DNA from: Acidobacteria bacterium RIFCSPLOWO2_02_FULL_65_29
GTDB lineage: Bacteria; Acidobacteriota; Vicinamibacteria; Vicinamibacterales; CAVVIG01
Reading direction: 5' to 3'
Length of the DNA stretch: 54,119 bases
Assembly: GCA_001767435.1 (NCBI GenBank)
Contig: MEKT01000120.1
Coordinates: forward strand, 30,977 to 85,095
Shown: positions 15,487 to 24,319 of the stretch, one piece after another
Position numbering within the stretch: the stretch's first letter is position 1
Layout: the number at the start of each line of letters is the position of its first letter
The notes under the pieces: model-generated
Database searches by the model: none
What the model saw: only the letters and a program-made list of their open reading frames with translations
What the model was told of the DNA's origin: nothing
Position numbers and translations under genes: made by a program

Positions 15487-16290
15487 GTGACGGACGCTCG
15501 CCTGACTCGCCGCTCGTTTGTCACCGGCAGCCTCGCGCTGTGCGGCCTGGCCTCCGCCCCGCTGCGCGCAGCCGCCGTTCTTGGCCAGCACTGCCTCGCG
15601 GCGGCTCGATGCAGCTCTTTCGCCGATTCTCGTACGGATCGCTCGCGTCCTTCTTCGTCCTCGACGCGCGCCAGTTCCGCACCGACCAGCCGTGCGGGGA
15701 TCGCAGTGAGCCGGGAGGTCTTCGACGAGAGAGCCTCCTTGCTCGGCGACGAGCAGGAACGCTGGCTGTTCGACGGATTCAACGGATCGAAGGCGCGATG
15801 GAACGTCATCCCGCAGCAGGTGATGGTGGCGCCGGCGGATCACGCGGCCGGGCCGGATCGGACCTTCTCGATGGATCAATGGTCCGGCTGCGATGCGGCA
15901 CGGACACGGCTGATGAAGTTCCTGGCCACCCGTCGGCCGTCGAACCCCATCGTCCTGACCGGAGACATCCACAGCAACTGGGTCAACGACCTGAAGGTCG
16001 ATTTCTTCGATCCGAAGTCGCCGGTCGTGGCCACCGAGTTTGTCGGCAGGTCCATCACGTCGGGCGGAGACGGGGCCGACCGGCCGGACAACTATTCGAC
16101 AATTCTGGCCGAGAACCCCTTCGTGAAGTTCTACAACGGCCAGCGCGGGTACGTGTCCCGCGAGGTCACCGCGAAACAGATGCGCGCCGACTACCGCATC
16201 GTGGAGTACGTGACGCGGCCCGGCGCTCCCCGCCAGACACGCGCGAGCTTCGTCGTGGAAGACGGGAGGCCAGGGGCTCAGGAGGCTTAG
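15487..16290 (+). pseudogene. Broken phoD-like alkaline phosphatase/phosphodiesterase
   Basis: Family: Tat-exported PhoD phosphatases, normally near 500 residues. The N-terminus has a Tat signal (LTRRSFVTGSLALCGLASAP) in frame 1. The next recognisable block, QLFRRFSYGSLASFFVLDAR then QFRTDQPCGD (about 15609-15705), is in frame 3, and the sequence returns to frame 1 with LLGDEQERWLFDGF, WNVIPQQVM, PIVLTGDIHSNW and the C-terminal SREVTAKQMRADYRIVEYV. So there are two frame changes plus a large deletion removing the N-terminal and metal-binding middle part. A continuous frame-1 translation of 267 residues exists but is nonsense between about residue 35 and 75. Probably inactive. Confidence 0.85.
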
Positions 16291-16295
16291 AGCTC

Positions 16296-18260
16296 ATGGA
16301 ACGCGTCACGAAGCTGTTGGTGATCGGCTCCGCCTGCGCCTTTGTGGCGTTGAAAGTGGCGCTCTTGTCGTACGGGTGGCCACGCCTCCTGCCGATGTCG
16401 GCAGGCGCGTTCGTCTGTGGGGCTGTGCTCGCCACTGTCGATCGCCGGGCAATTCGCCTCGTCTTGGTGTTCCTCTACGTCTTTCCGGCGCTGATCGCGC
16501 TCCTGCACGGACCGTATCACGTGGACTACGACGTGCTCTGGCTGAGCGCGTTGCTCGGCGTGCTCGCGCCAGACGCCTTTCGCACCCCGTGGCACCTGCC
16601 GGCCCGCTGGCGGGCTCCGTTGGTGTTGTGGGCGCTCGTCACCGCGGTCGGCACCCTCATCGTCTTCGGTCGAGAGATGGATTTCTATCCGGCGCTGCTC
16701 GACGAACGGGGAGTGCTCAACTCGGCCTCCGGCGGCGGGGGGCCGTCCTTCGTCATCCGCTGGATCCTGCATGTCGGTCTGATACCTCTCGTCGGCATTT
16801 TGTGGTTCGACTGGCTGTTTGGCGCGACGGCCAGCCTCGATTTTCACAAGAATGTCGCGATGCCGCTCCTCGTGAGCTGCCTCGTGCTCGCTGCGGTGTC
16901 GATGTACCAGCTGTTCGTCGATTTTTCATTTCTGAACGCCAACGTGTTCGGCGGGACGGGCCGCGCCTCGGGGACGATGTTCGACGCCAATGCGAGCGGC
17001 GTCACGGCGGCGTTTTGGACCGGCGGCGCCGTGCTGTGGGCGTCCGGGCTCCGTCGCTGGCGCACGCCGCTCTTCGCGCTCGCCTTCTCGGCCGCGTGGC
17101 TCGCCGTGTGGGCGTCCGGCTCTCGCAACGCGTTTCTGTTCGCCCTCGTCTCGAGCGCATTCGCGATCCTGGCCTTTCGCGGTACGTTCGTCCGTCTCGC
17201 GCGAAAGGTCGGCCCGGCCCAGATGGCCGCTGTCCTGGCGCTTGCCATCGGTCTGGTCTGGCTGGCGTCGAACGTCAACCCCGAGATCGTCGGTCCGTTG
17301 GCACGCGTCCGAGCCACGCTTCCCGAGGCGTCCATGGCGTCGGTCCGATCGTTTGCGTGGCGGATGTGGGACCGCGATCGGTACGGCTCGACCGCGCTGT
17401 CGATGATTGGCGCGTTTCCGGCGTTCGGTGTGGGCATCGGCGGCTATCACCTGATGCTCGGCGACTTCTTGGCCGACAAACGGCCGCTGCCTCCCGACAA
17501 CGCGCAGAATTGGTTCCGGCATCAACTCGTCGAGTTCGGCGTCGTCGGAAGCCTGGGTTGGCTGGCCTGGGTCGTCGGCTTCGCCTGGTTCGTCCTGAGC
17601 CCGCGGCCCGACGCGCCGCCGGCCGCGCGGCTGGCCCGGGGCGTGTTGATCGGGTTTGTCCTGATCTCGCTCGTCGGCATGCCCGCGCAGGTCCTTGCGG
17701 TGTCGATCACATTCTGGACCATGGCGTTCTGGTTCGTGCTTCTGGTCGAGAAGCCGAAACCGGCCGCGGAAGCGGCTTTACCGCTGCGCGCGTGGGCGCT
17801 CGTGGCCGCTGTCGTCATTGCGTACACGGCAGGAACCGTCGATCTCGCGAATAGCCGCCTTCGTGTGCCGGTCCGCGCGCAGCACGCCGGCTGGCCGTTT
17901 TCCTACGGGTTCTACTATCCTGAGCCAGACGGCAGCGGAGGAGAGGTGCGCTGGGCGCGGCGCCGGGCGGCGATCGTACTCGACGCGAAGGGCCCGCTGA
18001 TAGAAATCGCCGTGAGCGTGAATCACCGGGACATCGCGAGTCATCCCGTGGACGTCAAGGTCTGGAGCGACGGCCGTCTCGAGATGAACACGCGCCTCAC
18101 CGACGCCACCTGGCAGACGCTGCGTGTGCGGGTTCGCGAGCGGCGCGTCCTGCTCGAGACGCGGGTCAGCCGCGTCGTGCGCCCGATCGATTTCGGCGTT
18201 GACGATGGCCGCGAGCTCGGCCTGCTCGTCAAGTGGCGCTTTTTCGACCCGAGTCCTTGA
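16296..18260 (+). CDS. O-antigen ligase/polymerase-like membrane protein
   Basis: 654 residues from the ATG at 16296, preceded by GGAGG; it starts 6 bp after the phoD remnant. About 11-12 hydrophobic segments cover residues 1-480. The Wzy_C/WaaL pattern shows in the large periplasmic loop (FGVGIGGYHLMLGDF... PPDNAQNWFRHQLVEFGVVG), as in O-antigen ligases and polymerases. A C-terminal soluble domain (about 520-654, RWARRRAAIVLDAKGPLIEI...VSVNHRDIASHPVDVKVWSD) is beta-rich. Likely role: polymerising or ligating a surface glycan on the periplasmic side. It heads the glycan cluster; the stop codon is directly followed by a dispersed repeat. Confidence 0.82.
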   Translation: MERVTKLLVIGSACAFVALKVALLSYGWPRLLPMSAGAFVCGAVLATVDRRAIRLVLVFLYVFPALIALLHGPYHVDYDVLWLSALLGVLAPDAFRTPWHLPARWRAPLVLWALVTAVGTLIVFGREMDFYPALLDERGVLNSASGGGGPSFVIRWILHVGLIPLVGILWFDWLFGATASLDFHKNVAMPLLVSCLVLAAVSMYQLFVDFSFLNANVFGGTGRASGTMFDANASGVTAAFWTGGAVLWASGLRRWRTPLFALAFSAAWLAVWASGSRNAFLFALVSSAFAILAFRGTFVRLARKVGPAQMAAVLALAIGLVWLASNVNPEIVGPLARVRATLPEASMASVRSFAWRMWDRDRYGSTALSMIGAFPAFGVGIGGYHLMLGDFLADKRPLPPDNAQNWFRHQLVEFGVVGSLGWLAWVVGFAWFVLSPRPDAPPAARLARGVLIGFVLISLVGMPAQVLAVSITFWTMAFWFVLLVEKPKPAAEAALPLRAWALVAAVVIAYTAGTVDLANSRLRVPVRAQHAGWPFSYGFYYPEPDGSGGEVRWARRRAAIVLDAKGPLIEIAVSVNHRDIASHPVDVKVWSDGRLEMNTRLTDATWQTLRVRVRERRVLLETRVSRVVRPIDFGVDDGRELGLLVKWRFFDPSP

Positions 18261-18378
18261 CAGCCCGTAGTGAAAGTCTGGCGTCGCACCGAGGCGGGCG
18301 AGGCGCCCCGCCGGCAAGGTGCGACGACCGAGAATCCGGGAGTATTTGAGCGAGGAGCAACACAGCCGGCGGGGATGG
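18261..18378 (+). repeat. Dispersed element, truncated copy (CAGCCCGTAGTGAAAGTCTGG end)
   Basis: Begins at the base after the stop codon of the preceding gene. About 118 bp match the reverse complement of the complete 158-bp copy at 40383-40540 with only scattered mismatches (for example GGCGAGGCGCCCCGCCGGCA is identical in both), then similarity stops, so the far terminal repeat is missing. Confidence 0.9.
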
Positions 18379-18505
18379 CCGCGGGAATCCTTGAATGCCG
18401 ACGCTTTTCGGGCGCGCCGCCGGACCGACTATAGTAGCCAAGGGAACCGAGGAGATCGGACGTCGCCCTCACGATAACTTGGTAGACACACAAAATCCTG
18501 GCGAG

Positions 18506-19435
18506 GTGAATCGCCCGTCAGGCAGGCGTTGGCTGCTTTCAGGCGTGGCGGTCGTCCTGTTGGCGGCCATGGCGGCCTACGTCTCCAAGAGACACGAGGA
18601 ACTGGCCTATTTTCAGCGCCTGTCGGCCTCGGTTCTGATCATTACGCTTTTCTTTCAATTTCTGTCCCAGCTCTTCTTCAACGGCGCGATGCTCGTGCCG
18701 CTTCAAATCCATGTGAAAGGGCTCGGCTTCTGGGAGTTCTTCATGGTTCGAACCGGAGGGCTCCTGATCGGTAACATCCTCCCTGTCGCTGGCGGCGTAG
18801 CCGTTCGACTGGCGTACCTCAGGGGTCGCGGACTCACGTATGCGGACTTCGCATGGGCGACTCTCCTGAGCAACGTGTTGGCGCTTGGCGCAGCGGCCGC
18901 GCTGGCCGTTGTCGCGGTGGGAGTTCTCTGGATGGTTGCGGGCACCCCGCCGATCCTCGTGCTCGGCCTTTCGGCGGGCCTGCTGGCCCTCAGCGTCGCG
19001 ACACTGGCGGCTGTCCAGCTGACTCCCCGCATGGCTGGTCAGGGTCGGCTCCAGAACTGGCGTTGGCTCTCTGGCTCGAGCGGCTTCAAAGTGAGCCGTC
19101 GAACGATCACGAGCGTGTTTTCGCTCTCCCTGGCCCGACATTGTCTCAACTTCGCGACCTTCGGGCTGCTCTATCAATCTCTGAACCGCCTGCCGGGCGA
19201 TTTTCTGGCGGGCGGATTGGTCTACGCCCTGACGAGTCCCCTCAGAATGGTCAACATCACTCCGGGGAACCTGGGCGTCAACGAATGGGCGGTCGCCCTT
19301 GTCGGAAAATTGGTGGCCTTCGACGTCACAACCGGATTGATTGTCGCTGTCGTGTTCAGGGGCATCGCGGTCTCGGCTCAAGGGTTGGGTGCGCTGTTGG
19401 GGTTGGGATGGCTCGCCCTGTGGAGCAAGCCTTGA
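18506..19435 (+). CDS. Flippase-like membrane protein (lysylphosphatidylglycerol synthase TM family)
   Basis: Integral membrane protein with about eight helices of the UPF0104/flippase-like domain family, often found in glycan and lipid clusters. Hallmarks: HVKGLGFWEFFMVRTGGLLI, GNILPVAGGVAVRLAYLRGRG near the middle and TPGNLGVNEWAVALVGKLVA near the end. I chose GTG at 18506, shortly before the first helix; the frame is open upstream to an ATG at 18395, but that would add 37 polar residues right behind the repeat element, and a TATAGT box at about 18430 would lie inside it. Probably involved in lipid or lipid-linked sugar translocation (inference). Confidence 0.78.
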   Translation: MNRPSGRRWLLSGVAVVLLAAMAAYVSKRHEELAYFQRLSASVLIITLFFQFLSQLFFNGAMLVPLQIHVKGLGFWEFFMVRTGGLLIGNILPVAGGVAVRLAYLRGRGLTYADFAWATLLSNVLALGAAAALAVVAVGVLWMVAGTPPILVLGLSAGLLALSVATLAAVQLTPRMAGQGRLQNWRWLSGSSGFKVSRRTITSVFSLSLARHCLNFATFGLLYQSLNRLPGDFLAGGLVYALTSPLRMVNITPGNLGVNEWAVALVGKLVAFDVTTGLIVAVVFRGIAVSAQGLGALLGLGWLALWSKP

Positions 19436-19457
19436 TCGGCACGCCCTGAAGACAGGA

Positions 19458-20396
19458 CTACAGCCCGTAGGCCGACACGAGATCTTTCAAGGATTCCTCC
19501 AGATGAAAGCGCGGACTCCAGCGCGTCGCGCGACGAATTTTCTTTATGTCGGCGACGAGCAGCATCCGTTCGGTTTCCCTGACCCGCGAAGGCTCCTGCA
19601 CGACCACGATGGGCCGGGCGAGGATGCGGCGCAGCGATTCCACGATGTCGCCGACGGAGCAGGCCCGACCGGTGCCGACGTTGAGCACACGGAGCCCGTT
19701 CGATCGGTCCAACACCGACAGCAGCGCTTCCGCCACATCACGCGTGTCGATGTAATCGCGGCGCGGCGCGATGTTTCCCAGGGCGATCACGTCCGATGTC
19801 CGCAGCGATTCGAAAATGTGGGGGATCACGTGCGGGTTGGTTTCGTGTCGCCCCACCGCATTGAACACGCGCACGATGCTGGTCGCGATACCGGTGTCCT
19901 CGTGAAACGCGCGGACCAATTGCTCAGCCGCAACTTTCGATTCACCGTAAATCTCCATCGGCCGGAGCGGGGTGGTGTCCTCGACACATGCACCCTCTGT
20001 CGGAGCGTACACGGCCGCGCTCGATGCAAAGATGAAGCTTCGCACGGCGCTGCCGCGGCAACGTTCGAGAACCCGACGCGTGCCTTCGACGTTGACGTCG
20101 AGCGTGTCGTGCGGTCGCGCGATGCAATCCGGAATGAAATGCATCGCGGCCAGGTGAATCACGCAGTCGGGCCTGATGGCCGACAGCGTCTCATCGAAAC
20201 GGGCGCGATCGCGAATGTCACCCTCGACGAGCGTGACGCCCTGGGGCAGGCACTCGCGGCGGCCACGCGACAGGTCGTCGTACCCGACCACGCGATGCCC
20301 CGGCGACAAGAGCCGGTGGCACAGCGCAGAACCAATGAAGCCGGCGGCCCCCGTGACAAGAATGGTGCGCGGCGCCCAAAGGGCTGCCTCGGTCAC
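19458..20396 (-). CDS. NAD-dependent nucleotide-sugar epimerase/dehydratase
   Basis: Extended SDR enzyme making a nucleotide-sugar precursor. From the GTG at 20396 it has 312 residues: Rossmann motif ILVTGAAGFIGSALC, acidic Asp ending the second strand (VVGYDDLSRG), catalytic Ser in FIFASSAAVYAP and the YGESK motif (YxxxK). C-terminal substrate region RRDYIDTRDVAEALL and LNVGTGRACSVGDI. UDP-glucose 4-epimerase-like, but exact substrate uncertain. The frame is open 18 codons further upstream, inside the neighbouring glycosyltransferase; the GTG lies 3 bp past that gene's stop. Last gene of the minus-strand run 19458-24262. Confidence 0.88.
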   Translation of the reverse strand: MTEAALWAPRTILVTGAAGFIGSALCHRLLSPGHRVVGYDDLSRGRRECLPQGVTLVEGDIRDRARFDETLSAIRPDCVIHLAAMHFIPDCIARPHDTLDVNVEGTRRVLERCRGSAVRSFIFASSAAVYAPTEGACVEDTTPLRPMEIYGESKVAAEQLVRAFHEDTGIATSIVRVFNAVGRHETNPHVIPHIFESLRTSDVIALGNIAPRRDYIDTRDVAEALLSVLDRSNGLRVLNVGTGRACSVGDIVESLRRILARPIVVVQEPSRVRETERMLLVADIKKIRRATRWSPRFHLEESLKDLVSAYGL

Positions 20397-20398
20397 GC

Positions 20399-21574
20399 TC
20401 AGGCCCTCGCCTTCAAGAGATCGGTGAACACCGTCCAGTAGCTCTCGCACATCCTTTGCAGCGAGTACCGCTCCACGGCAACGGCCCGACAGGTCTGTTT
20501 CATCTCGATGAGCGTGGACCGCTGGGCCAGCACGTCTCGCAGCGTGGCGACGACGCTCTGTACGTTTTCCGGATCATCCACGTACCAGCCGGTGTGCCCC
20601 GGGGTGATCGGTTCGCGCACACCGGGAAGATTGGACACGATGCATGGAACGCCGGACGCCAGCGCCTCCAGCGTCGCGATCGACAAGCCTTCCCGAGTCG
20701 ACAGCTGCACGAACGCATCGGCTTCGGACAGAAGCGTGCGCTTCTGAGCTTCGTCGATGAACCCGACAAAGCGCACCGAGCCCGCACTCCGCCGAGCGAG
20801 CCGTTCGATCCGATCTTTTTCCGGGCCGGTCCCGGCGATCACCAGGGAGAGGCTGCCGCCCTCCGTCACGATCTGCTCAACAGCCGCGATCAAGACGTGG
20901 ATATTCTTGCGCGGCACCAATCGGCACACCGAGAACAAATTCACCGCCGTTCCTGCAGCGCGTCCAGACCGAAACTGGTCGACGTCCACGCCGTTTGGAA
21001 TCACCGTGACGTTCGGCACTCCCATCGCGTTCTGCAGGTAATGTGCGAGATCGTGGCTGACGCTGACCACCGCATCCGCGCGTTTGAGCACCGCGCGCGT
21101 GACCGGCGCCAGCGTCGGCGGCAGTTCGTAGACATCGGCATTACCGTGAACGGTGACGATCAGTGGCCGGTTGATGAACGCGCGCACCGCCAGCGCGCTC
21201 AGGCCGAGCGGCAATGGGAAGTGCAGGTGCACGAGGTCCGACTCGACCGCCAGCCTGCGCAGCGGGCCCAGCGAGCAGATCACATCCAGACCGGTGACCA
21301 CGCACTTCTGCAGGAACGACACATGGCGAGCGCCCGTTGCATAGTCTTTCCAGGCTTCGGGTGCAGGATTCCAATAACGGCGAACCGAGAGGTGCTCGTA
21401 GTCTTCGCAAGCGGCCGTGTCCCGGAAGCGCCGTGTGAGCACCGTGTTCGAGATCTGCGGCGACAGTCCTTGCGCGATTGCCGCCAGCACCATTTGTCCG
21501 CCTCCCTGCCTGGGCCAGAACGTTGGATAGAGCGACAGCAGACGAATGGGTCGTCCCAACGGATTGGGTCTCAC
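20399..21574 (-). CDS. Glycosyltransferase family 4
   Basis: 391-residue GT-B enzyme adding a sugar to a cytoplasmic lipid-linked glycan. N-terminal LLSLYPTFWPRQGGGQMVLA, the loop HLHFPLPLG and VTVHGNADVY; the C-terminal domain has IPNGVDVDQF, VCRLVPRKNIHVLI, LVIAGTGPEKDRI, and the donor-binding E-x7-E-like stretch (STREGLSIATLEALASGVPC). Overlaps the pyruvyltransferase gene start-to-stop by 4 bp, so translation is coupled. Confidence 0.92.
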   Translation of the reverse strand: MRPNPLGRPIRLLSLYPTFWPRQGGGQMVLAAIAQGLSPQISNTVLTRRFRDTAACEDYEHLSVRRYWNPAPEAWKDYATGARHVSFLQKCVVTGLDVICSLGPLRRLAVESDLVHLHFPLPLGLSALAVRAFINRPLIVTVHGNADVYELPPTLAPVTRAVLKRADAVVSVSHDLAHYLQNAMGVPNVTVIPNGVDVDQFRSGRAAGTAVNLFSVCRLVPRKNIHVLIAAVEQIVTEGGSLSLVIAGTGPEKDRIERLARRSAGSVRFVGFIDEAQKRTLLSEADAFVQLSTREGLSIATLEALASGVPCIVSNLPGVREPITPGHTGWYVDDPENVQSVVATLRDVLAQRSTLIEMKQTCRAVAVERYSLQRMCESYWTVFTDLLKARA

Positions 21575-22593
21575 GCCACGCCCCGCAGGCCATCGCGCAG
21601 AGTCCCCAATCCTGCCCGCGCAAGTTCCTGCAACTCATGCAGAGTGTGATCGGCCAGGAGGTGCTTCAGACCCTGCATCTTGTGCGGCTCGCGATTCGAC
21701 AGAACCTGCGCCGGCTTGCCGAGCACCGCGGCGCAAATGGCCGGATGATAACGGTCCGACACGACGCCGGACGAGCCAGCGACGAGCTGCACGAGCTCCG
21801 TGACGCGACGACAGCCGACCCAGGACACGCCGAGTCTGCGCGCGGCGATCGACAGGAAGCGCTGGTCCCGCCGATAGTCGCTCGTGGCCAGCACCAGCCG
21901 ATCGTTCGACGCCTCCGCGATCAATCTCGAGCCCTCGAACAGCGCGCCGTCTTCGAGTCGCAGCGCACTGGCATCGAGATTATTCGATCGCAAGAACACC
22001 AGATGATAAGGAGGCTCGACGGACCCCGGCGCGGTCTGTTCAGGGTACGGATAGAGAAACGCCAGGTCGGCGGACAGGGAACACGAGATCCCCCGCTCGC
22101 GCAAGTAGGCATGAGTCGAAGGCTCGCGCGCGATGCGGACCGTGACCTTGGCGACAGCCGCAAGGGCTTCTGGCTGGAGTGGACCAATCGAGTGGCTCGA
22201 GAGAACGACGGGCAGACCGAGCCCACTCGCGACCGTGATGTCACACAGGGCGCTCGGGGCGCGGGCGTCGTAGTCCGCAAGGTATGGCCCGGGGGCACAG
22301 ACGATCGCATCGTAGCGCGAGAAGAGCGCCTCGCGCCGTTTCCTCCACAGCGGCTCGAGCAACAGCTTTCCAACGAGCTTCGGCGAGACGTTCCAGTACC
22401 AGGCGAAAGGCTCGGCCACGTAGTGGTCGGACAGCGCCAGCACTTCCGCCGCTTCATCGGCCGGTCGAGCCGGAAACCCTGCCAGATCCAACGCACGCGG
22501 TTTCAGCTCGCGCAGCGCCGAAAGCAGCACCGAGAGCTGCAGCACGTCCCCCAGATTGCCCCTCAGCCACGCATGAACCACGAGGATTCTCAT
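21571..22593 (-). CDS. Polysaccharide pyruvyl transferase-like protein
   Basis: Family transferring pyruvate from PEP as ketal onto glycan sugars. I start at MRILVVHAWLRGNLGD (22593) because GNLGD is the N-terminal family signature; an ATG-type start 11 codons upstream (22626) is possible. Other marks: YDAIVCAPGPYLADYD, VVLSSHSIGPL, PSTHAYLRERGI and a C-terminal VSDRYHPAICAAVLGKPAQV segment, which is the His-rich end of the family (normally SxRxHxxI). About 340 residues. Middle gene of the coupled minus-strand run. Confidence 0.85.
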   Translation of the reverse strand: MRILVVHAWLRGNLGDVLQLSVLLSALRELKPRALDLAGFPARPADEAAEVLALSDHYVAEPFAWYWNVSPKLVGKLLLEPLWRKRREALFSRYDAIVCAPGPYLADYDARAPSALCDITVASGLGLPVVLSSHSIGPLQPEALAAVAKVTVRIAREPSTHAYLRERGISCSLSADLAFLYPYPEQTAPGSVEPPYHLVFLRSNNLDASALRLEDGALFEGSRLIAEASNDRLVLATSDYRRDQRFLSIAARRLGVSWVGCRRVTELVQLVAGSSGVVSDRYHPAICAAVLGKPAQVLSNREPHKMQGLKHLLADHTLHELQELARAGLGTLRDGLRGVA

Positions 22594-22633
22594 GCAGTTG
22601 CCGAAAATCATGCCTCCACGAGTCAACGCTGGG

Positions 22634-24262
22634 TCAGTGATCCGGGATTCGACGCCGCTCCAACGTGGCGATAGCGAAGGCGGGATCGCCCGACGGATTG
22701 GGCTGCGAGTAGTTGACGAGCACCGGATTGGTGCCGAACGTCTTCTCGACGCGCCAGTGACGTGAGACCTCGTTCAAAGCGTCCGCGATCTCCTGGCCGC
22801 TGAACCGCGAATCCGCCCCCCAACGGGGCACCAGGATCACGGCTGGTTCCTGAACGCCGCTCAACAGTCCACGGAGCGCGTCGGCGTTCGCAGCCGATTG
22901 GAGGTTGACATCCACGACGTGGAATCCGCGCGCCTCGAGCCCTCGCGCGTCGAAGGCCAGCTGGGACGGGATCACGATCGTCCAATCAGGCGGCAGGCGA
23001 CTCTCGATCCAGGCTTGCGCCAGCTTGCGCGAATCGGTGCGGTCTCGGAACTGGTCGCGGACGTGCGTAGCCGGAATCGCTACGACAACCAGAAGCAGGC
23101 CGACCAGGAGACTGACCGGTCGTTCGACCCGCGGCGAGGTCCACCCGCGACGGTGGGCCTCCCGCATGGCCCATCCGTGGACGGCGACGATACCGTACGC
23201 CACCGCCATCGCGATCATCGGGTGAAGGCCTAGGACGTTCCTGGCGAAACGCACCCGGTGGGCCACCAGGAGCCAGATGAGCCCAAATGGAAAGCTGAAG
23301 AGGACGACGGCCCGGCGCCAATCGGCGATGCCGAACGCGAGCACCCCCAGCACCGCCAGCGCCGCTCCTACCGCGCCGAAATCCGACGCGAAGTGCCGGG
23401 CATAGTACGCAAGCTGCGCCAGGCCTGGCTCTCCCTCGGCGCCGACGTGCCCTCCCGAATAGTGCGCGGCGCTGAAGGCCACTCCGTTCAAGAACAGCGG
23501 GATGTCGAGAAGGCTGTACGGCACGGCGATAAGGAATGCCGCGGCCATCGCCGCGATGGCCGCAAGACATGCCTGGACTCTGCGCCCGGCGGGAACGTAC
23601 ATCTGAATAGCCAGAAGCACCGGCACGATGACGAGCGCGAGGGTGTATTTGCTGCCAGTCGCCAGTCCAGCACACACGCCCGGGACGAGGGCGGACCGCT
23701 GGATGGACGGCTGCCCGATCGCGTGAAGGCAGGCAACAAGCGTCAGCACCACGAAGCATGCGCCGACAATGTCGACGTTCAAATAGGTCCAGGAGTGGTA
23801 AAAGAAGAGCGGGGACGCTGCCAGGACGAGCGGAGACAGCAAGATGGCCGCGGGCTTTCGGAAGGCGAGCCAGCCGGCAACCCCGATGGCGGCCAGCGTG
23901 ACGACCGACAAGAACGCGAACAGCTCTCTGGCGCCTTGCAGGGCGCGAGGCGTTTGATAGTACGGAAAACCGGCGTTGCCCAGTTTCTGGATCTCTGTGA
24001 TCTCGTGTTGCCCGGCAGCGCGAACGAACCCGACGGCCATGCCAACGGCGGCCAGATACTTCGGGAGCGACGGATAGATGAAATTGTAGGGATGCAGCGT
24101 GCCGGTGACGATCGTGCGAGCCGCGGGCCCTGCGACGTACCCCTCGTCGATGTCGTGCGGATATGGAAGGGTGCGCTCGATGTTCCGGAACTGCAGCCAC
24201 AGACACCCGGCGCAGAGCAGAACCAGCGCGGCAGTCCATTTCCTGATGGCTCGACGCTCCAC
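22634..24262 (-). CDS. GT-C membrane glycosyltransferase (PMT/ArnT-like)
   Basis: 542 residues: about 10-11 membrane helices up to residue 400, then a periplasmic domain. The first periplasmic loop has the acidic motif HDIDEGYVAG, matching the catalytic Asp/Glu of GT39/ArnT-like enzymes that use polyprenyl-phosphate sugars; FIYPSLPKYLAAVG is also typical. Role: transferring a sugar from a lipid carrier on the periplasmic side. First gene of the minus-strand run; divergent from the other GT-C gene at 24320 with 57 bp between them. Confidence 0.85.
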   Translation of the reverse strand: MERRAIRKWTAALVLLCAGCLWLQFRNIERTLPYPHDIDEGYVAGPAARTIVTGTLHPYNFIYPSLPKYLAAVGMAVGFVRAAGQHEITEIQKLGNAGFPYYQTPRALQGARELFAFLSVVTLAAIGVAGWLAFRKPAAILLSPLVLAASPLFFYHSWTYLNVDIVGACFVVLTLVACLHAIGQPSIQRSALVPGVCAGLATGSKYTLALVIVPVLLAIQMYVPAGRRVQACLAAIAAMAAAFLIAVPYSLLDIPLFLNGVAFSAAHYSGGHVGAEGEPGLAQLAYYARHFASDFGAVGAALAVLGVLAFGIADWRRAVVLFSFPFGLIWLLVAHRVRFARNVLGLHPMIAMAVAYGIVAVHGWAMREAHRRGWTSPRVERPVSLLVGLLLVVVAIPATHVRDQFRDRTDSRKLAQAWIESRLPPDWTIVIPSQLAFDARGLEARGFHVVDVNLQSAANADALRGLLSGVQEPAVILVPRWGADSRFSGQEIADALNEVSRHWRVEKTFGTNPVLVNYSQPNPSGDPAFAIATLERRRIPDH

Positions 24263-24319
24263 GGTGGCTATGTTAGTTCACGCAATGACGGTGGACTCTA
24301 CTAAAATGCGGACACCGGC

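Noticed and set aside
15540-16295. Upstream extension of the O-antigen ligase-like gene
   Set aside because: It runs through the phoD remnant in another frame; the ATG at 16296 with GGAGG upstream starts the membrane protein.
19436-19475. Third copy of the 158-bp element (CAGCCCGTAG near the epimerase stop)
   Set aside because: The ten matching bases encode the SAYGL C-terminus of the epimerase and similarity does not continue.
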